Shown here: in pieces, positions 34,346-41,101 of the stretch
Numbering within the stretch: position 1 is the stretch's first letter
Layout: the number at the start of each line of letters is the position of its first letter
The notes under the pieces: generated by a model
Told to the model about the DNA's origin: nothing
The model's input: the letters and a program-made list of their open reading frames with translations, nothing else
The model's database searches: none
Made by a program: the position numbers and the translations under genes
Assembly: GCA_902500785.1 (NCBI GenBank)
Contig: CABVRW010000001.1
Location: 126,528-167,638, forward strand
Source: an uncultured Nitrospira sp.
GTDB taxonomy: Bacteria > Nitrospirota > Nitrospiria > Nitrospirales > Nitrospiraceae
Direction of reading: 5' to 3'
DNA length: 41,111 nucleotides

Positions 34346-35743
34346 CTAGATCTCGTACGTGTTGTTCTTGGAGGGGACCACCACGGCCATTTGGGGATGT
34401 TCAGTCTGAATGGCCGCACCCAGCGACAGGGCTTGTTTTTCTTCTCCATGGACCACGAACACTTGCTGGGGGGCGGGAGAGATGGCCCTCACATAGGCGA
34501 GCAGATCATTCCGATCCGCATGGGCCGATAGCCCGTTAAAGACCACCACCTGGGCGCGCCGCGTCGTCGGGATGCCGAAAATAGGGACGACATCCCATCC
34601 TTCGACCAGTCGGCGGCCTAGCGTATGTTCGGCCTGAAATCCCACGATGGCGATGATGTTGGCCTCATCCTGGATGGCATGTTTGAGATGGTGCACCACC
34701 CGCCCACCCTCGCACATGCCGGAGGAGGCAATGATGACGCAGGGCCCTTTCAGGGTATTCAATTGCTTACTCTCTTCCGGCGAGGAGATATACCGGATAT
34801 ATCGGGCCGCAAACGGATCTCCTTCCGAGGTAAAGGTGCGGAAGGTTTCCTCGTCGTAGCACTCGGGATGTTTTCGGAATACGTCCGTCACCTTCGAAGC
34901 CAGAGGCGAGTCGATATAAATGGGAAGCGGGTCGATGCTTCCCTCGGCCACCAATCGCTTGATGCGCATGACCAGGTCTTGCGTTCGTCCGAGCGCAAAG
35001 GCGGGCACGATGATCTTGCTTCGGTGTATTTTCGCATGGGCGACCAGTTGCTGGGCTTTGTGGGTCAGCGCCTCTCCGGCTTCCTCGTGGAGGCGATCGC
35101 CGTAGGTCGATTCAATGATCAGCACATCGCAACTCGGTGGCGGAGCCGGATCGCGCAGGATCGGCATCTGAGGCCGGCCCAGATCGCCGGAGAAGAGAAT
35201 GGTGGTGCTGTTGCCGCGCGCGGAATATTTGAGGCGGATGGCGGCGGATCCCAGGATATGACCGACATCATGGAAGGACGCGGTGACGCGAGGGGTCACC
35301 TTGATCGTGTCGCCGTACCGGGCGCCGACGAAGCGGCGGATGATGGCGCGCGCATCGCGAGCCTCGTAGAAGGGCTGCAGGCAGCGCTTGCCGAGACGCT
35401 TTTCCTTGCGATTCAAGTAGGCGCAATCGTTTTCTTGAAGGCGAGCCGAATCTTCCAACATCACCGCGGCGAGATCGGCGGTCGCGCGAGTCATATGCAC
35501 GTCCCCTCGAAACTGATGTTTGGCCAGAACAGGCAGCGCGCCGGAGTGGTCGATATGGGCATGTGACAGGAGCACAGCCTGGATCGAACGCGGATCAAAT
35601 CCCAGAAACCGGTTTTGGCGATCCGCTTCTTGCCGTTGGCCCTGAAAGAGGCCGCAATCCAAGAGCACGTTGCTGCCGGGCATTTCCAGCAGGTGACGAC
35701 TTCCCGTAACGGATCGTGCGGCTCCGTGAAACGAGAGTTTCAT
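34346..35743 (-). CDS. MBL-fold beta-CASP RNA-processing exonuclease family protein
   Basis: A 465-aa metallo-beta-lactamase-fold protein with the first metal motif His61-x-His63-x-Asp65-His66 (SHAHIDHSGALP) and the GAARSVTGSRHLLE start typical of the YsiA/Ysh1-like branch. A beta-CASP domain (about 200-330) and a C-terminal RMMBL-type segment (PTTRRAQVVVFNGLSAHADRNDLLAYV) follow, as in archaeal and bacterial CPSF-like nucleases. It probably acts on RNA, but the polarity and target are unknown. The start overlaps the LOG-family gene by four bases (ATGA), so it is coupled to it. Confidence 0.9.
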   Translation of the reverse strand: MKLSFHGAARSVTGSRHLLEMPGSNVLLDCGLFQGQRQEADRQNRFLGFDPRSIQAVLLSHAHIDHSGALPVLAKHQFRGDVHMTRATADLAAVMLEDSARLQENDCAYLNRKEKRLGKRCLQPFYEARDARAIIRRFVGARYGDTIKVTPRVTASFHDVGHILGSAAIRLKYSARGNSTTILFSGDLGRPQMPILRDPAPPPSCDVLIIESTYGDRLHEEAGEALTHKAQQLVAHAKIHRSKIIVPAFALGRTQDLVMRIKRLVAEGSIDPLPIYIDSPLASKVTDVFRKHPECYDEETFRTFTSEGDPFAARYIRYISSPEESKQLNTLKGPCVIIASSGMCEGGRVVHHLKHAIQDEANIIAIVGFQAEHTLGRRLVEGWDVVPIFGIPTTRRAQVVVFNGLSAHADRNDLLAYVRAISPAPQQVFVVHGEEKQALSLGAAIQTEHPQMAVVVPSKNNTYEI

Positions 35744-36603
35744 GGGATGGGGCCTCCATGATTCCGGCAGATGAGGTCCCAGGCTTGCTGCGCGGTTTCT
35801 GCAAAGTGGAAGAGCGCGAGGTCATCGGATCCGACCAGACCTTCTTCGATCAGCAACGGCCAATTGATGAGGCGTTCCCAAAAGGCTTGCCCCATCAGGA
35901 CAATCGTAATGTTACGAGTTTTGCCCGTCTGGAGAAGGGTCAGCGTCTCAAAGAGTTCGTCGAGCGTGCCGAACCCGCCTGGAAACACGACCAGTGCTCG
36001 GGCCCGGAGAAGAAAATGCATCTTGCGTAGGGCGAAATAACGAAACTGAAAACAGAGGTCCGGGGTGATGTAGGGATTCGGTCGTTGTTCGTGGGGGAGG
36101 GTGATATTGAGTCCCATCGATTTTGCGCCCGCGTCCGCAGCTCCACGATTGGCCGCTTCCATGATACCTGGGCCTCCGCCCGTGACGATTACGTAGTCAC
36201 CGTGGCCGTCGATTTGACAGGTCGAGGACACGAGACGGCCGAACTCTCGCGCGACGTCATAATAGCGCGACAGGGCGAGACGGCGTTCTGCCACGGCGGC
36301 CCGTTGCTGTCGCGATCGGTCGTGCGGGGAAGCCTTCAACTCTGCCGAGGCGTCCTCGAGGTCTTGGCGGGCACGCGCGGGTTCGAGCAGTCTTGCGCTG
36401 CCGAAGACGACGATCGTCGAGCGAATCCCCAGTTCTGTTTGGATCAATTCCGGCTTGAGCAGCTCCAATCCGAGGCGCAAGGGACGAAGTTCGTCGCGTT
36501 GGAGAAAGTCCACATCGCGATCGGCCGGGATATAGGAGGATGATGTCGCGGGGGCGTGATGGCTTGGAGCGTCGTCAGAAGAACCTGCACCCATGAGCGG
36601 CAT
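35740..36603 (-). CDS. LOG-family nucleotide 5'-monophosphate phosphoribohydrolase
   Basis: A 287-aa Rossmann protein with both LOG signatures: GGGPGIMEAAN and PGGFGTLDELFE, which hold the catalytic Arg/Glu framework of the cytokinin-activating LOG enzymes and bacterial PpnN-like nucleotide hydrolases. The reaction would be release of a free base from a nucleoside monophosphate. Residues 1-60 form a long, low-complexity Ser/His/Asp-rich N-terminal extension of unclear role; ATG 36603 was taken, with ATG 36594 possible, as neither has a good ribosome site. It overlaps the beta-CASP nuclease gene by four bases. Confidence 0.9.
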   Translation of the reverse strand: MPLMGAGSSDDAPSHHAPATSSSYIPADRDVDFLQRDELRPLRLGLELLKPELIQTELGIRSTIVVFGSARLLEPARARQDLEDASAELKASPHDRSRQQRAAVAERRLALSRYYDVAREFGRLVSSTCQIDGHGDYVIVTGGGPGIMEAANRGAADAGAKSMGLNITLPHEQRPNPYITPDLCFQFRYFALRKMHFLLRARALVVFPGGFGTLDELFETLTLLQTGKTRNITIVLMGQAFWERLINWPLLIEEGLVGSDDLALFHFAETAQQAWDLICRNHGGPIP

Positions 36604-36661
36604 TATAGCGGGATGCTCAGCGGGCGGCAATTCACCGGGTTGGAGGCGTCTGCAAACGGGC

Positions 36662-37084
36662 TCAAAACGGATAGGGTGTGAACGGTGGTTCGGGCCGGTG
36701 ACGCACAAAGGCGTAGTGGGTGACGATCCAATTGGGATCACACAGGAGTTCGAACGCGTCCGCCCCCAACCCGGATCGAGAAAAAACAAAGTCCGGATCA
36801 ACCGGCGACCAAGGTTTCAGGAGCCATCCGAAGTTGACTCGCGAATATTTCGCGTTGAGGAACCGGTAGGTGACGATGCTTCCCATTTCGGCATCGGTGA
36901 TCGAGTCCGGTGCCCCCAAGGTGTCGACGACATCGGCTAGGGTGGTGCGGCCTTCGGCAATGAAGGCGACTGATTCCGGAGTGAGCGGCGTATTGATGGT
37001 CAGGCGTGCGACGTTACAGCCGGACAACAGGATCCCCAAGGCCGTGGACAGGAGGACTAGGAGCGCGAGGGGTCGGTGAGTCAT
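36662..37084 (-). CDS. SmpA/OmlA (BamE)-like lipoprotein, second copy
   Basis: A 140-aa lipoprotein (lipobox ILLSG-Cys23). The region TTLADVVDTLGAPDSITDAEMGSIVTYRFL matches the SmpA/OmlA pattern of a short helix, a Leu-Gly-x-Pro turn and a tyrosine-bearing strand. SmpA/OmlA includes BamE of the outer-membrane beta-barrel assembly machine, but the match is to the fold only. It begins four bases after the neighbouring lipoprotein gene and shares the T-x2-V-LGAPD pattern with it, so the pair probably arose by duplication. Confidence 0.75.
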   Translation of the reverse strand: MTHRPLALLVLLSTALGILLSGCNVARLTINTPLTPESVAFIAEGRTTLADVVDTLGAPDSITDAEMGSIVTYRFLNAKYSRVNFGWLLKPWSPVDPDFVFSRSGLGADAFELLCDPNWIVTHYAFVRHRPEPPFTPYPF

Positions 37085-37088
37085 GGTG

Positions 37089-37469
37089 TCAGTCTCCGAA
37101 TGGCCAGAAACGGAACTCCAGCCCCTCTGTTCGTTTGGACGCGATCACCTCCTCGACCGTTCCTTCCCGGTTGATCACCACAAACAGATCATCGCTCTTG
37201 ACCGAGACACGGGAAAAATTTACCACGATCAACAGCAGACTGCCGACCTTGGCATCGTACCGGTAGTATTGAAAGAGATCTCGCCCGTTCAGTTGAAGGA
37301 CGCGGTCCGGAGCGCCGAGTTGAGCCAGGACCTCCGCTCTCGTCGTGACTCCTTTTTTAATCGAGTTGATAGTCTCTGTCTTGAGCTCGTCGCCTAATGT
37401 GCCTCGGCTAAACGCGCAGGCGTTCAGTAGAAGCATCATCATGACCAAGAGCAGGCCAACTAGTCGCAT
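37089..37469 (-). CDS. SmpA/OmlA (BamE)-like lipoprotein, first copy
   Basis: A 126-aa lipoprotein (lipobox LLLNA-Cys18) with a strong AAGGAGGA ribosome site. After a short linker it shows IKKGVTTRAEVLAQLGAPDRVLQLNGRDLFQYYRYDAKVGSLLLIVVNF, the same helix-LGAPD-strand pattern as the downstream gene. The C-terminus ends in an aromatic RFWPFGD. The start lies within the last ten bases of the GNAT gene, so the operon is continuous. A role in outer-membrane assembly is only suggested by the fold. Confidence 0.77.
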   Translation of the reverse strand: MRLVGLLLVMMMLLLNACAFSRGTLGDELKTETINSIKKGVTTRAEVLAQLGAPDRVLQLNGRDLFQYYRYDAKVGSLLLIVVNFSRVSVKSDDLFVVINREGTVEEVIASKRTEGLEFRFWPFGD

Positions 37470-38023
37470 ACACGGTCCTCCTTCTGTGAACGTCCGCCGG
37501 ACGGGTGAGGCTCTGTTGCCGGGGCATGGCGTTGAGGGAGCACAAAATCAGACTCATACACTTCGTAGCTCGACGGTGAGAGCCCGACTCGCTCGTAGGC
37601 GCGTTTGGCGATGTGATTGTTTCCTTCGACGTAGAGTCGGACACCGCAGACACCGGTGTCCGATCGAGCCAGGTCGATGATCGCGCGATGCATGGATCGA
37701 TAGACGCCTTCTCGTCTCCAGTCAGAGTGCACATAGACACTTTGAATCCACCAGAATTGGGCATTCCGCCAATCGCTCCATTCATAGGTAATGAGCAGCT
37801 GTCCCAGGGTTACTGTATCGGCCTGGGCTGGCCTGTGCAAGTCAGCGACATAATACTGACCTCGCTCAGGATGAGTGATGACCGCCCGGATTCCCAGGCG
37901 TAATCGGGTGCGATCGAGTGTCCGTTGCTCGGTTTCCTGCGCCATGGCGGCGTTGAATGCCGTGAGCGTGTCCAGGTCTTCCAACGTGGCCGGACGGATG
38001 GTCAGCTGGTCGGACGGTATCAT
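37460..38023 (-). CDS. GNAT-family N-acetyltransferase
   Basis: A 187-aa acetyltransferase. The acetyl-CoA loop (WRREGVYRSMHRAI) and the preceding strand (WWIQSVYVHSDW), with IAKRAYERVGL near the C-terminus, fit the GNAT fold. The substrate is not recognisable. The start ATG at 38023 overlaps the DUF502 stop by four bases (ATGA). The reading frame also extends upstream through DUF502 in another frame, but that is a shadow: the GNAT domain starts at this ATG. The end overlaps the next lipoprotein gene by ten bases. Confidence 0.88.
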   Translation of the reverse strand: MIPSDQLTIRPATLEDLDTLTAFNAAMAQETEQRTLDRTRLRLGIRAVITHPERGQYYVADLHRPAQADTVTLGQLLITYEWSDWRNAQFWWIQSVYVHSDWRREGVYRSMHRAIIDLARSDTGVCGVRLYVEGNNHIAKRAYERVGLSPSSYEVYESDFVLPQRHAPATEPHPSGGRSQKEDRVCD

Positions 38024-38646
38024 GTCGGGTTTCGCGCCGGCGACGTGAGCCAGCCTTGCAGAGGGCGATATAATCCTGCTGAGAATTCCAACTTCAAGGC
38101 CTCTTCCGGCAGAAGGTTCAGCGGGTACAATTGTGTCTTCGGGATCATGGCTAAATAACCGGTAAAGGGGTGAATGGCGGTGGGGACGAACACCATGACC
38201 AACTCGACCGTTGGTGCGATTTGAAGCGCTGGTGGCGGGGGCCCCATGACGAACCCGAGGGCCCAGAGCCCGTCGCGGGGGAAGGGGAAGGCGACCACGG
38301 TGCTCTGCCCGAAGCGCGTTCGATAGTTCAGCAGATCCGTCATGCCTTTCAAGGTCATGTAAATGCTGCGGATCAACGGAATTCGTTCGAGAGTGCGCTC
38401 GGTCCAGCGTACTATTCGTTGCCCAATGACCTGTGTCGCAATGGCACCGACGGTGAGGACCATTCCGATAAGCAGCAAGAGGCCTAGACCAGGAGCATAC
38501 GGCTGTATTTGCCGGCCGATGAGATTCAGGAGGAACGAATCCAATGTTTCGAACAGGGCGGCCATGATCAGAAAGGTCGTCCATGCCGGAAGGAGGACGA
38601 GGAGCCCCGTGAGGAAGATACGTCCGATCCGATGAGAGGAAGTCAC
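38020..38646 (-). CDS. DUF502 membrane protein
   Basis: A 208-aa inner-membrane protein with two N-terminal transmembrane helices (IFLTGLLVLLPAWTTFLIMAALF and LGLLLLIGMVLTVGAIATQVIG), a basic helix (RWTERTLERIPLIRSIYMTLK), and a C-terminal beta-rich part (STVVAFPFPRDGLWALGFV; VFVPTAIHPFTGYLAMIPK). This is the DUF502 pattern; the function of the family is unknown. It begins at a GTG with a weak GGGG ribosome site and leads the tightly packed operon DUF502-GNAT-lipoprotein-lipoprotein-LOG-nuclease. Confidence 0.88.
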   Translation of the reverse strand: MTSSHRIGRIFLTGLLVLLPAWTTFLIMAALFETLDSFLLNLIGRQIQPYAPGLGLLLLIGMVLTVGAIATQVIGQRIVRWTERTLERIPLIRSIYMTLKGMTDLLNYRTRFGQSTVVAFPFPRDGLWALGFVMGPPPPALQIAPTVELVMVFVPTAIHPFTGYLAMIPKTQLYPLNLLPEEALKLEFSAGLYRPLQGWLTSPARNPT

Positions 38647-38723
38647 ATTGAGCCCCAGAGTTGGAAAGCGACCGGGGAACAGCTGAACTACGATACCAGA
38701 TAGGGGTGAGTTTTGGTATCTTC

Positions 38724-38752
38724 TTGATCTGCTGCTTCATTTGGACTATCTT
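38724..38752 (+). promoter_or_regulatory. Possible promoter of the Trm112-like gene
   Basis: TTGATC (38724-38729), a 17-base spacer, and TATCTT (38747-38752). The match is moderate; the leader would be about 30 bases. Confidence 0.45.
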
Positions 38753-38789
38753 TCCCGTAACCTTCCAGTCACCCACACTGGGTGAGATT

Positions 38790-39086
38790 GTGAGCAATGT
38801 TGTGAGTGACGCCGTACGAAAGACCGTGAATCTCGACAAAGACTTGTTGGCTATTCTCTGTTGCCCGGAAACCAAGCAGGGCGTGGTGCTCGCCGACGAT
38901 CTATTGATTCAGAAAGTGAATGGCGCGATCGAGCGGGGAACGCTCAAAAACAAGGCCCAGAAGCCCGTCACGGAAAAGCTCGACGGCGGTTTGATTCGAT
39001 CGGACAATCAGATTCTCTATCCCGTGCGAGAAGATATTCCGGTCATGCTGATAGACGAGGGCATCCCGCTCGGTCAGATTGCCTAG
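38790..39086 (+). CDS. Trm112-like protein (UPF0434/YcaR-like)
   Basis: About 98 aa from the GTG at 38790 (a GTG at 38802 is also possible; the frame is open to 38661 but runs through promoter sequence). DLLAILCCPETKQGVVLADD at the start and the closing LIRSDNQILYPVREDIPVML are the Trm112/YcaR pattern of a small zinc-binding domain; only one Cys-Cys-Pro motif is present, so the metal site appears incomplete. In eukaryotes and archaea Trm112 activates methyltransferases for tRNA, rRNA and release factors; the bacterial proteins are poorly studied. Confidence 0.8.
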   Translation: MSNVVSDAVRKTVNLDKDLLAILCCPETKQGVVLADDLLIQKVNGAIERGTLKNKAQKPVTEKLDGGLIRSDNQILYPVREDIPVMLIDEGIPLGQIA

Positions 39087-39321
39087 TCACCTCCCTCAGA
39101 CTCGTTATCTTCCATCTGAGCATTCGCCTGTCAGACGTATTCGCCTGCGGCCCTTCTGATGCCGACAGGGCACCTGAGCTGATCGCAGCGTAGCGCACAA
39201 CCAATCGAGTCTTTCCGAAGCCTGTTAGAGGCTAGGCGGTCCCACCCTCTGTCTCGGCGTGAGCAACCCGGGAACGTGCGCCTCGGAGTCACGGCTCTGG
39301 CAGGGGCTTGCGCAGGAAGGG
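39087..39321. other. Convergent intergenic region
   Basis: About 235 bases between convergent genes. Several small inverted repeats occur (CTCAGA/TCTGAG near 39096-39121; AGCCT/AGGCT near 39220-39234), but none has a T-run; no gene or promoter seen. Confidence 0.5.
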
Positions 39322-39612
39322 TTACGGAGCCAGCAGACGACTCTCTGTCGAGACGTTTTCAGTCTTTGAACCAGTCGAAGTTCCGCATTGCGCGCACAGG
39401 TACTCGTAGAGATTGCCTGTCGGTAGGACGAGAAGAAGGCGTTGGCGAGTGGGTGTCGCCTGACGGCATTGTCCGCAATACAGCAGAGAGGCGTTAAACG
39501 AATCATATTGATCGGCCGGAGGGCGTCCCGGCGAAGGGGGTGCGGGGCGCGTGGCGCGTGGGGGCCAATTAGGTGAAGAAGGTCTGTTCGAACGTGGCTG
39601 CATGGGGGGCAT
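39322..39612 (-). CDS. Small zinc-ribbon protein with Pro-rich N-terminus
   Basis: A 96-aa protein. Residues 1-40 are Pro/Arg/Ser-rich and probably disordered; a four-Cys zinc ribbon follows (YCGQC...LCAQC, with the two CxxC pairs about 25 residues apart), and the tail is short and polar. The ribbon around a hydrophobic core (RLLLVLPTGNLYEYLC) looks real, but the family is unknown. ATG 39603 (three codons on) is an alternative start; neither has a visible ribosome site. Confidence 0.6.
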   Translation of the reverse strand: MPPMQPRSNRPSSPNWPPRATRPAPPSPGRPPADQYDSFNASLLYCGQCRQATPTRQRLLLVLPTGNLYEYLCAQCGTSTGSKTENVSTESRLLAP

Positions 39613-39665
39613 TTTACTGAGGGACAGGCCAGTAGTGCAATGTGGGCAATCAGGTCTGCTCGGAT

Positions 39666-39905
39666 TCAGCGATGCCCCATACGCTGATCGTCATGGGCCT
39701 TCGGCTCATCGGTGTTTCTGCCGCGAAACATCCACCACAGTGAGCGGATGAGCTGAACCACGACATAGAGCGCAAGGCCAGAGAGTAATCCGTACAGCCA
39801 CGCCTTACTCCATGGCCACAGGTCAGGCGCGTGCAAAACCACGGCTAGGGCAATGTGGCCTCCCAGGCCGAGACAAATGGCGAAGATGATCCACTCACGG
39901 GTCAT
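39666..39905 (-). CDS. Small two-helix membrane protein
   Basis: A 79-aa protein with a GAGGG ribosome site about seven bases ahead of the ATG. Two transmembrane helices (WIIFAICLGLGGHIALAVVLH and AWLYGLLSGLALYVVVQLI) are followed by a charged tail (RGRNTDEPKAHDDQRMGHR). No family recognised. Confidence 0.65.
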   Translation of the reverse strand: MTREWIIFAICLGLGGHIALAVVLHAPDLWPWSKAWLYGLLSGLALYVVVQLIRSLWWMFRGRNTDEPKAHDDQRMGHR

Positions 39906-39962
39906 AGTCGCCCTCGGAGGAGGCCATGACGAAAGATAAGCCTGGAGACAATCGACAGGCGG

Positions 39963-40331
39963 TTACACGGAGGTTTTGGCGGATTCGATCTCAGTGGCCG
40001 TGATCAGGCTGGACAAGTAATCAGCCACGAAGGTCAGGGCTTCCTCACGTCCATCGGCGCGTCGGCCTTTTTCACGACGCTGCACAGACAGCTCATGATC
40101 CAAGTCTGATTTCACTTCCGTCAGTACGCGTTGCAGCGTCGTCGGAGTGATATTGGCATCCATATCCTCGAGTTCCTGGCAACGGTCCAGTACCCAGTTC
40201 AGGCCCTCAATCCGTCCGGCATAGTGTTCTTGCTCGGCGGTGTCGATCCGAGACATGGTGGTTGCGAACGTTTGGGCTTCATACACCAGATTATAAAAGC
40301 TCGTAACAGCGCGCTGTAGCGTGGGATTCAT
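39963..40331 (-). CDS. Helical cytoplasmic protein of unknown function
   Basis: A 122-aa protein with an AGGAG ribosome site and its own promoter. It is almost entirely helical and charged (SFYNLVYEAQTFATTMSRIDTAEQEHYAGRIEGLNWVLDRCQELE; VLTEVKSDLDHELSVQRREKGRRADGREEALTFVADYLSSLI). There is no signal peptide. No family recognised. Confidence 0.7.
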   Translation of the reverse strand: MNPTLQRAVTSFYNLVYEAQTFATTMSRIDTAEQEHYAGRIEGLNWVLDRCQELEDMDANITPTTLQRVLTEVKSDLDHELSVQRREKGRRADGREEALTFVADYLSSLITATEIESAKTSV

Positions 40332-40363
40332 AGTGCTCCTTGGCTCATTAAGAGGTTCTCGTG

Positions 40364-40391
40364 ATTATACCTGAGATTAGGGGGGCGACAA
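40364..40391 (-). promoter_or_regulatory. Promoter of the 39963-40331 gene
   Basis: Minus strand: TTGTCG (40391-40386), a 16-base spacer, and consensus TATAAT (40369-40364). The start of transcription near 40357 leaves a leader of about 25 bases with AGGAG in it. Confidence 0.6.
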
Positions 40392-40413
40392 GGTATTTTT
40401 TTTGGGCAGTGAC

Positions 40414-40743
40414 TTACGTAAACAGGAGGGAATGAAACTCGTTCATGAATCCATAATAAAGCGGGGCAAAATCCTTCAGACTCTCCGGGCTATTCTCTTT
40501 CAGTCGCTTGAAGAAGAACACCTGGGTACGGGGATCCAGTTGTTCGAGGAGCCGGCTGAGTTGCGCCATCGTATAACTGCCGGCAGGAACGCTCAGTACA
40601 TAGTGAACCAATCGTTCGACAAATTGCTGCCCGACATACTCACTTGTGAGCAGACTCTCGGGAATCTTGCCTGATGCGAGATACTCGTCGAAGGGAATCG
40701 CTTGCGCTGCAAAAGGAATCGACTGCGGCGGACGTGAGGTCAC
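40414..40743 (-). CDS. Small protein of unknown function, GTG start
   Basis: A 109-aa protein. It is soluble and has a helical pattern (VGQQFVERLVHYVLSVPAGSYTMAQLSRLLEQLDPRTQVFFFKRLKENSPESLKDFAPLYYGFM); the family is not recognised. The GTG start overlaps the stop of a 14-codon upstream reading frame (GTGA), which suggests translational coupling, and GAGG lies about ten bases before the GTG. The promoter at 40792-40820 drives both. Confidence 0.65.
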   Translation of the reverse strand: MTSRPPQSIPFAAQAIPFDEYLASGKIPESLLTSEYVGQQFVERLVHYVLSVPAGSYTMAQLSRLLEQLDPRTQVFFFKRLKENSPESLKDFAPLYYGFMNEFHSLLFT

Positions 40744-40784
40744 GCTGAGGCTACCTCGTTGATGGGAATAGCATAGGAAGACAT
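40740..40784 (-). CDS. Putative 14-codon leaderless leader peptide
   Basis: The reading frame ATG (40784-40782) to TGA (40742-40740) encodes MSSYAIPINEVASA. The ATG falls at or within about two bases of the predicted start of transcription, so it would be translated from a leaderless message. Its stop overlaps the GTG of the following gene. Its AIPINE resembles AIPFDE in that gene's N-terminus. Confidence 0.35.
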   Translation of the reverse strand: MSSYAIPINEVASA

Positions 40785-40791
40785 GAGAATC

Positions 40792-40820
40792 ACTCTACTC
40801 AAGCCTCGCAGGTCCGTCAA
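40792..40820 (-). promoter_or_regulatory. Promoter of the 40414-40743 gene
   Basis: Minus strand: TTGACG (40820-40815), a 17-base spacer, and TAGAGT (40797-40792). Confidence 0.6.
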
Positions 40821-40973
40821 GTGGACAGAAGCAGCAGATATACCTGAGTCGAAAGGCCGTCTTTTATGTGGACGTAGGGCCACCCGCGTGCCATGTCGAC
40901 GCTGGGGCGCGATGGCGGATCGAGCCGGCGGCGACGGATCGTCCGTGCGAGCACGATATTTACCTCGTCCGGC

Positions 40974-41003
40974 TTGACAGTGTTTGCGCGTGGCCGGTAG
41001 AAT
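40974..41003 (+). promoter_or_regulatory. Promoter of tRNA-Gly
   Basis: Consensus TTGACA (40974-40979), an 18-base spacer, and TAGAAT (40998-41003); transcription would start about 17 bases ahead of the tRNA. Good match. Confidence 0.75.
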
Positions 41004-41026
41004 CCCTCCTCTTCCGTCGTGCGGTA

Positions 41027-41101
41027 GCGGGAATAGCTCAGTGGTAGAGCATCGCCTTGCCAAGGCGAGGGTCGCGGGTTCAAATCCCGTTTCCCGCTCC
41101 A
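41027..41101 (+). tRNA. tRNA-Gly (anticodon GCC)
   Basis: A complete cloverleaf: acceptor GCGGGAA with TTCCCGC, D-arm GCTC/GAGC, anticodon stem with loop TTGCCAA (anticodon GCC at 41059-41061, decoding GGC and GGU), T-arm CGGGTTCAAATCCCG, discriminator T, and an encoded CCA at 41099-41101. Confidence 0.97.

Noticed and set aside
37460..38875. 471-codon minus-strand reading frame reaching upstream of the GNAT gene
   Set aside because: Its N-terminal 284 codons lie across DUF502 in another frame and have no domain; only the part from 38023 is the GNAT gene.
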